DNA of 64,000 nt from Oegoconia quadripuncta (taxonomy: Eukaryota > Arthropoda > Insecta > Lepidoptera > Autostichidae). The stretch covers positions 568,001 to 632,000 of the forward strand of contig OX438752.1 of the NCBI GenBank assembly GCA_949316235.1. Direction: 5' to 3'. Below the pieces are notes generated by a model, which was given only the letters and a program-made list of their open reading frames with translations, had not been told where the DNA came from and made no database searches. This document shows positions 31,200 to 44,621 of the stretch, in pieces (position 1 is the first letter of the stretch; each line of letters starts with the position of its first letter). Made by a program: the position numbers and the translations under genes.

Positions 31200-31910
31200 A
31201 TTAATTAAGAAATACTAAGAACATTTCACAAGCTTTTTGCAACAGTCCCGCCTCTGTCGAGCAATGGAGGAACCAGATGCTGTCCGCACAAAATCTGCTA
31301 ATGGTATGATAAGCTTGCCAAACTACCAAAACATCATGTCCCGAGGGCGCAGGCAACCCTGTACGTTGACCACGGGAGATTTCACATTGTCTTCCATTAA
31401 TCCTATCTGTCGGATGGTGTGAAGGACGACATGCATATTTTAAGACAGCTTTAGTTAATTCATCATCTAATTTAGGCCTTCCCTCGCATAATGAGGGAGT
31501 ATGGGGTAGTCCATCACGCTGGCCCAATGCGGGTTGGGGACTTCACATTTTTATTTCTCAGGCATGCAGGTTTCCTCACGATGTTTCCCTTCACCGTTCA
31601 AGAGCAGTCCGATAAATGTACGCAAGTATTTAAATTAAATATTATATTAACACTCATTAGTTCATGGCTCGCCTGGGAATCGAAAACGAATTGGGAGAGA
31701 ATTATAACCACATATTGATATAGAACCGACATAATACATAGTTTTAGTTGAAGTTTAGTTTAAGATACTTTTAGCCAGTGAAACAGGGGACCAATCGCGC
31801 TATTTTACAGCCTCAAAACGGCCCCTGGCTTGTTGCAGCAAAACCATAACAAAAGGCTTTGGTCTAGCTAAAGGCTTCGTCAAGACGTCAGCCAACATAT
31901 GTACAGTACC
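31200..31910 (-). pseudogene. Copia-like retrotransposon remnant
   Basis: At 31831-31905 the minus strand reads MLADVLTKPLARPKPF followed by LLQQARG, which matches the C-terminal end of copia RNase H (ADVLTKPL is diagnostic). A longer minus frame at 31201-31527 may be part of the same relic but carries no motif I can name. A 45-bp insert (31786-31830, CAGGGGACC...GGCCCCTG) looks like a tiny CAGGGG-TIR element. Confidence 0.5.
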
Positions 31911-32176
31911 AGGGGACCAATCGCGCTATTTTATAACGGTTTTACCGTTCTAACGGAACGTTTTTGATTTTGGTTTAGCTGATGTAAAAAATTGTAACGC
32001 GCTATTTTCTGTGAACGATTAAAGCAAATCCAAATGGTTTAGAGCTAACCTAAAAAAAACTAGTTTAATTTCCGTTCAAATTATTAGCGCGATACGAAAT
32101 GTGCTTAACGTAACGTTTTTGGTTATGGTTTAGCATTGGTATTATCGTTCAAACTTACCGCGATTGGCCCCCTGGT
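31911..32176 (+). mobile_element. Short DNA element with CAGGGG termini
   Basis: CAGGGGACCAATCGCGCTA at the left matches, inverted, CCGCGATTGGCCCCCTG at the right; inner parts are also loosely inverted (AACGTTTTTGGTT...). About 266 bp, no frame, so a MITE. CAGGGG ends suggest hAT, but I see no 8-bp duplication, so the superfamily is open. Confidence 0.55.
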
Positions 32177-32408
32177 AACTTTAAACTTTCCAACAAAAGA
32201 ACGCTTCAATTTAATGGCCACCAACGACGCGACTTCAAGTAATTTTTCACGATTACCGGCGAGTGAAGTAATTTACTTGTATATGTAAGACGTTATAGCC
32301 CTCTTCGTGTTCCAATCTGTTTGCTATCAGAGGAGTCGTACGATCATGTTTATTTAATACCCGGGTTTGTACATTATAGCTTTGTGGTTTGCGATGGCTG
32401 TGTGGTTT

Positions 32409-33106
32409 TTTTTTTATGCACAACGGGTTGGTACTTGACCTCAATCACACCTGAAGGGCAATTCTCGTAATATCTCTTAATACAATTACAGTCAAAATTC
32501 AGTTCGGATCTAGTCTCGGTCTCCAAATGTCAAATACGTCATTCTCCTACTAAGTACAACATAAAGGTTTGTAATGTGCTTATATCGAAATGTGATCGAA
32601 AGTTGAACGAAGCTTTTAACATCAAGTTCGAGATGAAAAAAATTGACAGTTCGTCAAATATGCGCTTGCTTCCTTCTATTTATTCTCTTTCACATTTGTC
32701 AAAAAACTACTTATATCACTTCAGCTGGGCAATACTGAACAATTAATAGTGAGAGCTTTGTTCAACTTTCGATCACATTTCGATATAATTACATTACGAA
32801 TCTTTATATTTAATGTCGTATTTGACATTTAGGAGATCGAGACTGGATCCGAACTGAATTTTGAATGTAATTGTAATACGAGATATTACGAGAATTGCCC
32901 TTCTGATGTTAAGTGACGATAGAGTCAAAGGAGGGAGCGTACTGACCCGGAAACCTCAACACATTTGGAGGACTGGCTATCTTATCTCTGATAACCGGAA
33001 CACAACAATGCTATTAACATTGCTGATTGGCGGCAGATTTAGATAAGATGGTGGTAGGTAACCAGGTGGACAATTAAAATGCCCTACCACCAACCAAAGT
33101 TGAACA
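32409..33106 (-). repeat. SINE family 3 split by a MITE
   Basis: Segments 32409-32453 and 32903-33106 together give the family body (CACAACGGGTTGGTACTTG... to ...CCCTACCACCAACC). They join at CTG, the duplicated target. Confidence 0.8.
32454..32902. mobile_element. 449-bp foldback MITE with long TIRs
   Basis: Starts AAGGGCAATTCTCGTAATAT and ends with its inverse. The arms remain alignable for about 165 bp each (AATTCAGTTCGGATC, then ATCGAAATGTGATCGAAAGT in both). CTG flanks both sides, and the interrupted SINE provides the empty-site sequence, so the boundaries are firm. No coding frame. Confidence 0.8.
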
Positions 33107-33249
33107 TAGTTTCCACCGAACCAGACGAGTCTTTCTCTGTCTGTGGCATACTAACGCCTAAATTACTTTTTCGAAAGCTGGTATTTGCGAGACGGTATTT
33201 GATAGAAATCGGTTAAGCCACTTCCAACACATTTAGCTTTTAATGTTGA

Positions 33250-33530
33250 CGACCTGTTTGGTGTAGTGGTTAGCAACTCTGACCACTATACCATAAGGTT
33301 GTGGGTTCGAATCCCGCTAGGGGCATATGTTTGTGTGGTGAATACGGACATGTGCACCCGAGTTATGGATGTTTTCATTTATAATAAGTATTTATTTACA
33401 AAAAAAAAAAAATGTATTTATGTAGTATATCAACCATCTGGTATCCACAACACAAGCCTATAGTTGCTTACTGTGGAACTAGATGGCGCTGTGTGTATGT
33501 CCAAGGATATTTATTATTTTATTTATTTTA
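33250..33530 (+). repeat. SINE family 1, tRNA-like
   Basis: Complete plus-strand copy: GACCTGTTTGGTGTAGTGGT, GGTTCGAATCCCGC, body, and an ATTTATTTT tail. Confidence 0.8.
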
Positions 33531-33594
33531 TTTTAATGTAGTTGGTATGTATACATAGATAATTTTATAGACTGTATTTTCTATAATTCCCGAA

Positions 33595-33765
33595 CGAGTA
33601 CGACATTGGAACCTTCAAGAAACGTGCCTACACCTTCCTCAAAGGCCGGCAACGCATCTGTGAACCTTTTGGTGTTGCGGGTGCCCATGGACGGCGGTGA
33701 TTGCTTTCCATCAGGTGACCCGCATGCTCGTTTGCCGCCCTCTCATATAAAAAAAAAATATATAT
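33595..33765 (+). repeat. LINE family C 3' end
   Basis: Reads a GTFKKRAYTFLKGRQRI-like RT-protein terminus and then GGTGACCCGCATGCTCGTTT and an A-rich tail. Related to the better coding fragment at 50921-51274. Confidence 0.55.
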
Positions 33766-33954
33766 ATTTATTTTCGGGAAACTGACAGTCGTTACATTAT
33801 AATATAAAGTAGAACAAAATAGTCATTGCATTGACAAAAATTTTATATAAAATTTATTAGTATTTCTTTTACAATATGTTCACCCTATACTTGCAATAAC
33901 TTATGTCTCGTATTTAAATAACAACAACTCATAAACAGGAATAGCATATAATAA

Positions 33955-34210
33955 ATAAGTAAATAAATATCCTTAGACATACACGCAGCGCCATCTACTT
34001 CTACACTAAGCAACTAGGCTTGTATTATGGATCAGATGGTTGATAAACTACACAAATACATTTTTTTTTGTAAATAAATACATAAATAAATGAAAAACAT
34101 CCTTAACTCAAGAACACATGTCTGTATTCATCATACAAACTTATGCCCCTAGCGGGATTCGAACCCGCGACCTTTTGGTATAGCAGTCAGAATTTTTAAC
34201 CACTAGTCGT
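33955..34210 (-). repeat. SINE family 1
   Basis: Inverse copy with the GCGGGATTCGAACCCGCGAC block and body; the A-box end is disturbed. Confidence 0.7.
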
Positions 34211-34599
34211 CTGTCTGTCGGTACACCAAATGCATCACTTATAACAGAAAAGTGACCAAAAAAGTATGCAAGTGTTTTTTAATTATAACAAACATAATGG
34301 TTTACTCGTGAAACTCATATTTTAATGAATATAATGTAAATAAAATAAAATAAAAATAAAATAAAATAAAATATAATAATTTCACTTTGCACTTTTTTGT
34401 GAGCTACATAAAAAAAATGGTTTTGGACATTTATTCTCAGCAGTCCTATTAGTTCTCGAGGATTGTAAGAGATGGCGCTGTTTCATTTACTTATAAAACC
34501 TCGGAAAAAATTTGCTCGTGCGACCGTATCTATGCCATAATACAACTGGCAGGGAGAGGCGAGTGTCGCTTCTTTACTTGGTAATAAACAGTATTCTTT

Positions 34600-35009
34600 A
34601 TCTGTGGTATCTGCGGTCAAGACAGATAACCACAAATACAGGTTACTATTACCAGAACATGTATTGAGTTTAACGGAGGGGAAATTTAAACGTCATATTA
34701 AAGAAACTCTGTGTAAGAAGGGTTATTACAGGATAGATGATTATTTAGGTGATAAGGAGGTCTGGTGTTAGCAGGTCGTTATGTTAATTGCTATTGTTTT
34801 GTAATATGTAATATAAAATGTAATATTATTGTAAAGATGGAAACTAATTGAAAAGATGTGTTGTTGCGGAGTTTCTTGTCGCTTCTTCTCCCTAACCATA
34901 ACACCTTGTGAAGCGATGTAGTTTAAAAAAAAATAACATGTTGACTTTCAATAAGTGATATTTTTGTATCCTACATTGAATAAAATATTTTTGATTTTGA
35001 TTTTGATTT
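34600..35009 (+). mobile_element. LINE family A relative, 3' end
   Basis: Short open segment TTKYRLLLPEHVLSLTEGKF-like, then a basic stretch and IDDYLGDKEVW, followed by a tail with TTTTGATTTTGATTTTGATT. It is diverged from the other family A copies. Confidence 0.6.
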
Positions 35010-35418
35010 TATGGTCATCATAAACAACAATGTCTAGATCTTGAAGTTTAGAGTTTTAAAGTAGTACTGTCTATTTCCCTGTGCAATACGATACGAACAG
35101 TACGATGCGACGGTACCACTCCAAAACTGATTTTAGTTTAGTTGGTGTACATCGGAATGGACACCACTGTCCGGGTATATCTCTAGAGTATGATTTTTGT
35201 GGAGTATTTGGATGATATCACTCTTTCAGAGCATTTCTATTTTTTTTATATTTAAGACTTTATAATCTCGTAGCCACGTTTTGTGGAAATAGGTTAAGCT
35301 TTTAACATGGTAGCTATGGTTTATCTGGATGCAGTGGAATATTTACATATGGGCCAACTGACCATTGCCCTGGGGCGGCCCAGACTGGCCACAAACATTT
35401 CGCTCCATAATAATTTAT

Positions 35419-35823
35419 TTTTATATATGAAATCGGCGTTTTGTATGAAGAATTTCATTAAGACTGTTTTCTCCATACAAACATTTTTGATTTTTTTTGG
35501 TAACGGCAAATCCGTATTTAGCTAAACTTTGTGTGTATTATCGGATAACATTAAGTTAAGTATAGGCAGCGTTAATTTTTTAATGTAAGCGTTTTATAAA
35601 AGTTTCAGCGAATCTAAGAAATGATTATGGGAAGCACATGAAAAGAGCTCTGTTCAATTTTTTTTTATTATGTGATTTAGCCCAGAAATTAAAAAATATT
35701 TCTTGTGAAATATTCAATTTTCCAAATAAAAAACAAATTTGGATATAACTTTTAAAATCGCAGGAATTGGTACACATGATTAACGAAGAAAAAAAAACTC
35801 CAATTTCATAGGTAAAGACCCAA
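35419..35823 (+). mobile_element. Mariner-like non-autonomous element
   Basis: Collinear with 30477-30900. It lacks the first few bases at the left and is intact at the right (GGTAAAGACCCAA followed by TA). Confidence 0.65.
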
Positions 35824-37099
35824 TATTTACTATTGCTTATGTTTAGGGTTTTTTTTGTAAAATATTTTATGGCAATTATTAGCTTACTAGGTTCGCATGG
35901 ACTTCCCATATAAACCTACCTATTATTTAATTATTCTTTATTGCACCAAAAGTCATTTAACAGAGTACAAACGTAGGTCATATATACAAACGTGTAAGAC
36001 ATCTCTTCCAGTCGACCTAAGCATTGAAGTAGGAAACGAAGTAAATTTGGGGTTTAACAAACAAATTGTGTGCAAAATTATTATCAAGAGCACACATACT
36101 GTCCCACTGCTGGGCTCATCTCTCTCCACGCCTCCTATGAACACCCAAAGCTACTGTTCGGAATATCTCCGACCACCTTATTTGGGATAAGGGTCGCGAC
36201 GTTCTTTATATATGTAAATTGTGTAACGCTCCCATGTTCATCCTGTTCAACTCCCATAGTAAAAGTAAACGCGTCAAGAAATTCACACAGCAAGAAACAA
36301 TTCTCATAAAAAACACACAATACAACAAATTATGTATTTAGATTTATTTAAAGCTTCGGAAACAATCGCCAATGCCCACGTCCAATGGGGGTAACTGTAC
36401 CACTTGTGAACCGAAACAATGGGTTCCCATGAGTCGTGGGTCACCGCCACACAGATATAGATAGCCCCTGGTCGAGGCATTCCGCTCCGCTGCCCGCGAC
36501 TAGGGCTGTCAGAATTATATTACCGGAATAATTTTTGCAGAATAAACTTTGTATCAATATTACAAGTTTATTTCTTTCTTTTAAGAGTTTATTTATTCTT
36601 TATTGCACCAAAATATTACAATAACAGAGTACAAACAATAGGTCACGTACAAAGGTGGACTTATCTCTTTAAGAGATCTCTTCCAACCAACCTGAGCATT
36701 GAAATAGGAAACTTAGTCAATTTGGGGTTAGACAGTAAATTGTGTGCAAAAGAAAAAATCCTATAACGAATAATAAAACAAATAAAAGAAGAAAAGATAA
36801 CTGAATAATAAACTTACACTAAATATATTACATATACCTACTGCGAAATATATACATAACATAATTTAAATATATATATATATATACTATAAACCTACAT
36901 ACACATACTAATATCACGAAAGATGGGAGAGGTAATGCCGATGAGTTTATTCCGTCTAATGGCCGTTCCGTCTAATCATTGGATAAGTTAAAATAGAAAA
37001 CATTTTCAAAATATCGCATTCAAAAGACATCAAAATTCTTCGACCACATCGTCACTTTCCATCAGGTGAGGTGTCAAATATCACACAATAGGATCACCT
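35824..37099. other. Repeat-rich interval without gene
   Basis: Holds two inverse family B LINE tails (35925-36080 and 36585-36750). A copy of a GGAATATCTCYGACCACC repeat at about 36160 recurs near 40285 and 43255. An (AT)n run lies at 36870-36890. No coding region supported. Confidence 0.45.
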
Positions 37100-37408
37100 T
37101 ATCACAACGGGTTGGAACTTGACCTCAATCACACCTGATGTTAAGTGAAGATGAGGTCGTAGGTGGAAGCGTACTGACCCGGAAACCCCAACACAATTGG
37201 GGGACTGGCTATCTTATCTCTGACAACCGGAACACAACAATGCTATTAACATTGCTGTTTGGCGGCAGTTTTAGATAAGATGGTGGTAGCTAGCCAGGCG
37301 GACATTTAAAATGCCCTACCACCAACCAAACCGAGTACTTAAACATGTACCCCGCTGTGGATCGAGCCCGCGACCTCAATGTGGTTTACATTGAGCCACG
37401 GAGAGGGG
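37100..37408 (-). repeat. SINE family 3, near full length
   Basis: Inverse copy with body and tRNA-like head (GGATCGAGCCCGCGACCTC, then TTGAGCCACGGAG). The B box carries one change. Confidence 0.75.
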
Positions 37409-37943
37409 GCCTTAATAATAAATAAATACCTTTTATTTATTATTATTTGTTTAGAAATACAATTTATAATTACTAAATTTACTTGTTGTAAACTACTGCA
37501 AGTACTGTATTTACCTATTGATGATATCAATAAATAGTTGATAATTTAATAGAAAAAAAATTTAAAATACATTTTTTAATTCTATCCTGCTAACTTGCAA
37601 CCCTAACCACGAGTGAATCTCACGGACAGTGTCTCAGAATCTTCATTGTTTCACCAGATCACATTAGATAACAGGAGATAACTGGATCATGTCTTCATTT
37701 GCTAAATACTCAGTTTTGGTGATTGTTTCCTCATATCTGAATATCAGACTTTCTAAACGACTATTATTTTTGGCAAAGCTATTGTTTTTGCGCGAATGTC
37801 ACCGTTCTCACGGATTTTGTGTCACCTTAAATGATATCGGATGCCTCATTTTTATGAACAATGATAAATAAGTGTTTTTCTCAAGAATGCCATGAAAATT
37901 GTTGCCGTACAATAATTTCAACACCATCATAAAACAGATATTA

Positions 37944-38100
37944 TTGGGTCTTTACCTATGAAATTGTAGTTTTTTTTCTTCGTTAATCATATATGTACCA
38001 ATTCCTGCGATTTTCAAAGCTATATCCAAATTTGTTTTTTATTTGGAAAATGGAATATTATTTCAAGGTTTCACATGAAATATTTTTTCATTTCTGGGCT
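37944..38100 (-). mobile_element. Mariner-like element, partial
   Basis: Starts TTGGGTCTTTACCTATGAAA after TA in inverse orientation and breaks off after about 160 bp. Confidence 0.55.
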
Positions 38101-39910
38101 TTAAATGTTGGTTTAGATCTCAGTATTCTTATGGGAGGAGGAATGTTGTTCGTAATCAAGAGTGACGTCACCAGTTAATGGGAATTACACGAATTCAAAT
38201 TCAGTCTGTATAAGTAGTCCTGTCATAGAAATGAAAATAATTTTTTCTTTCCTCTAATCATACTCATAATTCTATAAAATTTACCTAAAAAGTAGTTTTG
38301 TCGCGAAGTTGAGTTGGTGGACCACAACGGCACTTGTCTCATATTAGCATTAGCATTCCGGTTGTTCAGACAGACAAACACACGTGTTTGTATACGGACT
38401 CATTCACCGGACCATACCGCACGCAACTCACCTTTGCACTTCCCTTACAACAACATAACACTTATTAACACTACGTGTGAGTCGAGTTTTGAATGGAGCC
38501 GGGTTTTAGCAAGGGCAAATATAGGTTGGTACTATGGGATAGCGGACCGACTGCATTAGCATAGATTAGTAGCTTTGAAAGAAGTACGAATATATCTTAA
38601 ACGGTGTCTATGGCGTACAAATTCAACTCTAAAGTGTTTTATATACTATAAAACGTATTTAAATTTACGCGGATAATAGCTCCGCTTTACGAGGATGCAA
38701 AGCCTTATTTATTGCGGTTATAATCCCTGGCATGTAATGGAAACTCTGCAATAATTTCTGTTAAGTGGCAATGATTCCTTAGAAGAACAGACTCCTTGGA
38801 AGGTCGAAAATAACAGTCCCTCGAGTCATAACAATTTTCACATAAGGCAATTTTATTAAACGAGTCACAGACGATTACATTTTCTATGACGACTGCACGA
38901 TAAAATATAAAGGACAGTCCAGGTGTCAAGACAACGGACATGTGTACATATATACTTATTTATATACATACATACATACACGCGAAAAACATTATCCTCT
39001 TTACTTGGGCAGTAGGGTATAAATCTATAAATCCTCTTTTCGTTTCATATTTGCATTAATTACTGTGTGCTTAGTTACGTACTATTCTATTTAATTAGTA
39101 TAAATTCAAATATGGCTTTATATTATTATGTATTATTTTTATATATATTATGTATGTATGTTTGTATGTATTCAATTAACGTATAAATTTATATGGGTGA
39201 TTAATTTATTTTATTAAAATTAGTTTACCGTGCACGCTACCTACATGTAATGTACATAATGCTTCTTAACCCAAAGGTTGCCTGGAAGAGATCGCTTTTA
39301 GTAATAAGGCCGCCAAATTGTACTATCCTCTTTTTCTTATTTTTTTTTATGCTTCTTATTGTTGTACAATAAAGAATATTTTGTTGTTTGTGATAAAGTC
39401 ACAGCAACCGCAAAATTCTGTTAGCAAAAATTATATAAAAAAAATTGTTCTAGGACTACATATAGGTATCGTATGAAAGGGATTCGTAAACCCTATGTTG
39501 TTTTAAAGTAAATATTTTTTTTCAAAAAGTATAATTTCCTTTTGTGCAATAAAGTGTATTTCTATTGTATTGCATGCGCAAAATCTTTATCATACCAAAA
39601 CTAAATCAATTAGCATGTATCAACTAGCCCATTACCCAGCTCGCCGTCGTGTCAGTGGCGCGCGCACAATACGAGCCTATCACCATCACAATGAGTCAGG
39701 AGGTACCACTGTGCGTGACCCACATGCGGGCCATACGCGTTTGTTATTTATTGTTATGTCTATTTACGACTGTTCCTAATCCTTCTACTACTGTCTACTA
39801 GGTCATATGTGTTTTTTTTTTTCAATGAAATGTAAGAAACTCTACATTTCGTCCCTTTCAATCTGTTAATTTCACTGGATTTCCTCTGTGCCTTTGGCAC
39901 GAAAAAGTAT
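38101..39910. other. Interval without supported gene
   Basis: Only short frames. A LINE family B tail at 39275-39390 and (ATAC)n near 38963. A moderately GC-rich patch near 39620-39740 has no recognisable coding content. Confidence 0.4.
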
Positions 39911-39911
39911 T

Positions 39912-40150
39912 TTTTTTTATGCACAACGGAATAGCACTTGGCCACATTCACACTTGATGTTAAGTGAAGGTGAGGCCGAAGGTAGAAGCGTACTGACCCG
40001 GAATCCCCATCCTATTTGGGGGACTGGCTATCTTATCTCTGACAACCGGAACACAAATGCTATTAACATTGCTGTTTGGCGGCAGATTTAGACAAGATGG
40101 TGGTAGCCAGGTGGACATTTAAAATACCCTATCACCTACCCAACCAACCC
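39912..40150 (-). repeat. SINE family 3, head lost
   Basis: Inverse copy of the body, diverged, followed by an (AT)n run at 40181-40202. Confidence 0.65.
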
Positions 40151-41756
40151 ATCTCTTCCCTTCCCTCTTAAAGGTGATTAATATATATATATATATATAT
40201 AGACTTGTATGTTTATTTTTGGTTATTTCGAAAGGTGATGTTGTTAGGAACACTGAACTTTTAATGTTTTAAATAAGTATTTGGGATATCTCTGACCACG
40301 CTATTTGAGTTAAAGTCTTGGTAACGTAGCCTTATTTCACAGTAATAAAAAATTAAGCACAACAGTTACAACTTTTAATAGAGTTCTATGTGTATCTGTA
40401 CCACAAATGGAACAACGCTTAAGTTTTTAACACTTAAATTGTTAATTTTAAACAAATCCACATTCTCTCTACTACTATGACTAATGTATCGCTTAAAGAA
40501 ATTAACATTTTGCATGTAGGCATAAACAAAATAGGCATAACGCTTTGCCAAAAACATGATAATTCGATGACAAATATTTGACGACATGCGTAAGTAAATA
40601 TCCTCTCAATCGCGCGTTGAACTCTTTCGTACGAGAACTTTGGCCACCCGGCGCGGGCTGCGTCTGCGCAGGTGACAAAAATAAATACTTTTGAAGAATT
40701 CTGCGCATTGAAATAGATAATTTTTTAACCGACAACCCAAGGAAAGGGGGTGTTGTCTTTTGTGTGTCCTTAGATTTCAATATTACCTCCTGCAGCCTAA
40801 ACAACTTGAACGATTTAGAGTACAAAGTGTTCGATATTTGTTCCTCAACGGATTTGAATATAAGGATACTGCATGCAAAATGCTCTCAGTCAAGAGATAA
40901 TAAAATATAAAGAAATAAAGAAAGAAAGAAATTGTTTATTGTCACAACATTATTTGCGCAATATACTTAATATTAGGTACTTACATTAGTAAATACACAT
41001 AGGACAATACCACTTTTGTGACAAAAGGATCTGGTTCAGCATAATGCTGACAGAGACTAGCTGCTGCTCAGCGCTGGTTTTCAACCAGGCCCCCTTATTG
41101 AGTTTACTAGTCGACGTTTTGCTCGTGTGACGGGCGACCTAAGGTGCATAACTCAATATTTAAATTTAGACAATATATATATACTTAAACTATAAAAGTA
41201 CTTAAATGAATAAGATAGATAAAATGTAAATAGATATATTGCATATTAGTGTTTATTAAACACAAATATGGTTGCGAATAAATTAATCAATCAATCAATC
41301 AAGTACACTTTATTGCACAACAATTCTAAAATACACTTCATAAATATAGCTTAAGTAAATAATAATTGTACAACCAGGCGGCCTTATCGCTGTTAATTGT
41401 ACCAGACAACCTTTGGGTAGAGAAAAAAGTAGAACGGGATAAAAGCAAGTAGGTTATGCACCAATTATTAAAAAAAAAATATAAAATAATATATACTAAA
41501 TAAAAGATATAAACATACATACGTTAGATATGATCATCAAGTTACATGCAATGATAGAGTAAAATATACCTACATATATAGTGATAAATTATTATATACA
41601 TATACATATACAATATATGTGACACCAAACAAAGAAAATAATGGATACGATAATTATCAAATCTCAGAACCACGAATATGGCAACAGTCAAGGATTACGA
41701 TCCTTTTAATACCTAATCGAAGATCACGTAAGTATTTGGTTTGAAATACGCAATAA
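40151..41756. other. Interval without supported gene
   Basis: Short frames only. A LINE family B tail near 41295-41420 (minus), (AATC)n near 41288 and AT-rich satellites. No RNA gene seen. Confidence 0.4.
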
Positions 41757-41997
41757 TTTTTTTTTTATGCACAACGGGTTGGTACTTGACCTTAATCACA
41801 CCTGATGTTAAGTGGAGATGACGTCGAAGGTGGAAGCGTACTGACTCGGAAACCCCAACACATTTGGGGCACTGGCTATCTTATCTCTGACACTCGGAAC
41901 GCAACAATGCTATTAACATTGCTGTTCGGCGGCAGATTTAGATAAGATGGTGGTAGCTAGCCAGGCGGACATTTAAAATGCCCTACCACCAACCAGT
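41757..41997 (-). repeat. SINE family 3, head lost
   Basis: Inverse copy of the body, close to consensus, with the T-run (tail) at 41757-41768. Confidence 0.75.
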
Positions 41998-42289
41998 GTA
42001 TTTGAAAAGAGCATATCTTACTAATAGTCCAGTAAGGATACACTTTTAACTTCCCATAAACTTAAGGTTGTGATTTTTTGCACATGGATATAGATACAAA
42101 TCGATAGCTTGCATTACTCCTTAGCTCCTCCTGAAACTATTTTCAAAAAAAACGATCAACAACTTCTTTATATTTATGAAAAATTTCATAAATCGTTTTT
42201 AGGAAATATAAAGTAGCCAGTAATTTTTAAGAAAATTGTTTTAGGAGATCTTAGCATCTTCTAAAATGCAATTAAGTTCACAAAAAAAA

Positions 42290-42950
42290 AAATATTTCGT
42301 AGGATAAAAATTATCACTTGAAAACGTCACATTTTTTATCTTATTATTAAAGTTTTTGACATTATTGCTCATTCACAAGGCTGATTCCCCAGAGAAGAAC
42401 GAGCAAGAAACTCAAGGGTTGCTCTTTTAAATAAGTTTGTGTTACAATTATATTATATTGTATAATTAGACTGAATATCGCCGAGCGGTCTATGTCCATG
42501 CTTGCTTATCATCCAGATAGTCAGAAATTTTATAATAGCCTTTGGTAAATAATGTCTGTTTTATGATGGTTTTGAATTTATTTAAAGGTAAATTTTGAAT
42601 ATCCACTGGTACCTTATTATAAAAGCGTATACATTTTTTTTGCCCCTTAAATGACTTAGTGACTTTTTGTAAACGGCTGACATGAACAGCAAGTTTATTT
42701 TTATATCTGGTATTAACTTTATGTACATCACTATTTCTCTTAAGCGATTCTATATTTTTTCTTACATACATTAAGTTTTCGTAAACATATTGCGATGCTA
42801 ATGTTAATATATTAATTCCTTTAAACTTATTCCTAAGAGACACTCTGGGGCCCAGTTTGTAAATCGCGCGAACCGCTCGTTTCTGCAGAACAAAGATACA
42901 ATTTATGTCCGCGGCATTTCCCCACAATTTTATTAATTAAAAATAAAATT
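42290..42950 (-). pseudogene. LINE family A, best-preserved RT C-terminus
   Basis: The 145-codon frame at 42490-42927 reads WGNAADINCIFVLQKRAVR, IYKLGPRVSLR, ILTLASQYVYENLMYVRKN and KISDYLDDKQAW. It represents the last part of a non-LTR reverse transcriptase (jockey/CR1-like), with an intact stop and 3' UTR down to 42290. It is 5'-truncated, so it is a dead insertion. Confidence 0.75.
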
Positions 42951-43639
42951 AATAGTTATACTATACTTAAAGCAAGTCACAGAATGGTTGAAAAACATTT
43001 TTATTCTATTACTGATGGGTAACTCCATCGTTCTACAACAAATTAAGAACTTTAAGATTATAGGAAGTAAGACCTCGAAAATTAATTTTTTTTACTGGAC
43101 TACCAAAAAACCTCTGTAGAATTGAACGTTTCAACGGCGATGGGCTCACCTCCTATCACGTGTTCCTATGTCTGTATATTTAGTAAGGCGAACCGTGGAT
43201 TTTGTTTCAATCATTACTCTCATAATGTTTGGAAAAGCCCAATAATTATTGTTTGGAATATCTCTGACCACCCCATTAGGGACAAAGGTCGTGACATTAT
43301 GTATATAATATTATATATTTTATTTTATTTTATTTGGGACAACAAACAGTAGTACAATATGTATATCTTAAATTAGCATTAAACTACAGAGTGGAGGTAA
43401 TTGTACAACCAGCGACATTATCCACGAATTACAAAAATATTCTAGTACAGAAGTAGATATTAATGTATAACAATTGAGCTAGAGTTGTGCAAACCATAAC
43501 ATAGGTTGTACTGCGTAGTGCATTTTCGTTTAAACTATAATAACAATTAGAATTGCATGTCATGTATGAGAATACATACAGTAGCTATTTGAGTACAATG
43601 TTTTTGTTAGAGATATCTTAATTAAAACAACAATATAGT

Positions 43640-43740
43640 GTATATTTATGTATGTTTTTCCGTTACCTAGCATCCATAGCACAAGCTTTGCTTAGTTTGG
43701 GACTAGATGATTGGTGTAAGTGTCCGAAATATTAAAAAAA
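43640..43740 (+). repeat. SINE family 2, 3' half
   Basis: TTATGTATGTTTTTCCGTTA... to AAGTGTCCGAAATATT, followed by an A-run; the tRNA-like head is missing. Confidence 0.65.
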
Positions 43741-44621
43741 AAAATCTATTTGGGCTGCTACCATTTGTATGTGGAATTTGACCACACTTTGACTGTCTAT
43801 TATAGTCTCAAAATCAAAAATATTTTATTCAATGTAGTATACAACAATATCACTTATTGCAACATGTTGTTTTTTTAAACTACATCGCTATATTATTAAA
43901 TATTATGAAACAAAGTTGCTTTCTGTTTCTTCGCTTACTTCTTATAAACCATGCAACTCATTTTGATACGGTTTTCACTATTATTTAGACAAATTCTTCC
44001 GGAAGCTTAGTATGTTTATCACATTTATTGCACCAATGCGCAGCCAGATCGGGTCGCTAGTGATTAATAAAAATTAATTTCAAGCAGACATAAATCCTAT
44101 TAAATTGACATATTGTTATTTAATTGTATTTGACATAACATATATGAGATAAGATGATATTAATTCAGTTTTAAATGTAACATTGTAATATTTAAAGTTA
44201 TTCAGGGTTAACACAATGTTGTCGTTTAACGTGTCTGCTTATAAGCATTGCATGAATTTTTAATTCTATTTTTATATTTTAAATATTTGTACGCCCTAAC
44301 AGGCAGATTTTGTTGGGCTACTTACCTAGACCTTTATCTGTATACCCAAAATCAAAGAAATAAATAATTTTCTTTCTTTCTAGTGCACTCGGAGTAAGTC
44401 CGATTTATAAACCAATTTCAAAACTTAAATCTCAACTACTTACAGGAGCCACAGAACTTACAAAACCCGGTGAAAAACAAAATCAAAAACCCCATTCTCA
44501 AACTGTGAGATCGAAATTGAAAAAGGACAATAAAATCGTGAACGGGCTATCGCGCGGGCGTTTATCCTTCGCATATATCACTGGGGGTCGTTGGCCGGCG
44601 GTTTCGCGAGGACCTGCGCAT

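Noticed and set aside
40502..40825. 107-codon minus frame with a GC-rich patch
   Set aside because: No recognisable domain, no splice pattern, and repeat-like sequence (ACCGACAACCCAAGG) inside it.
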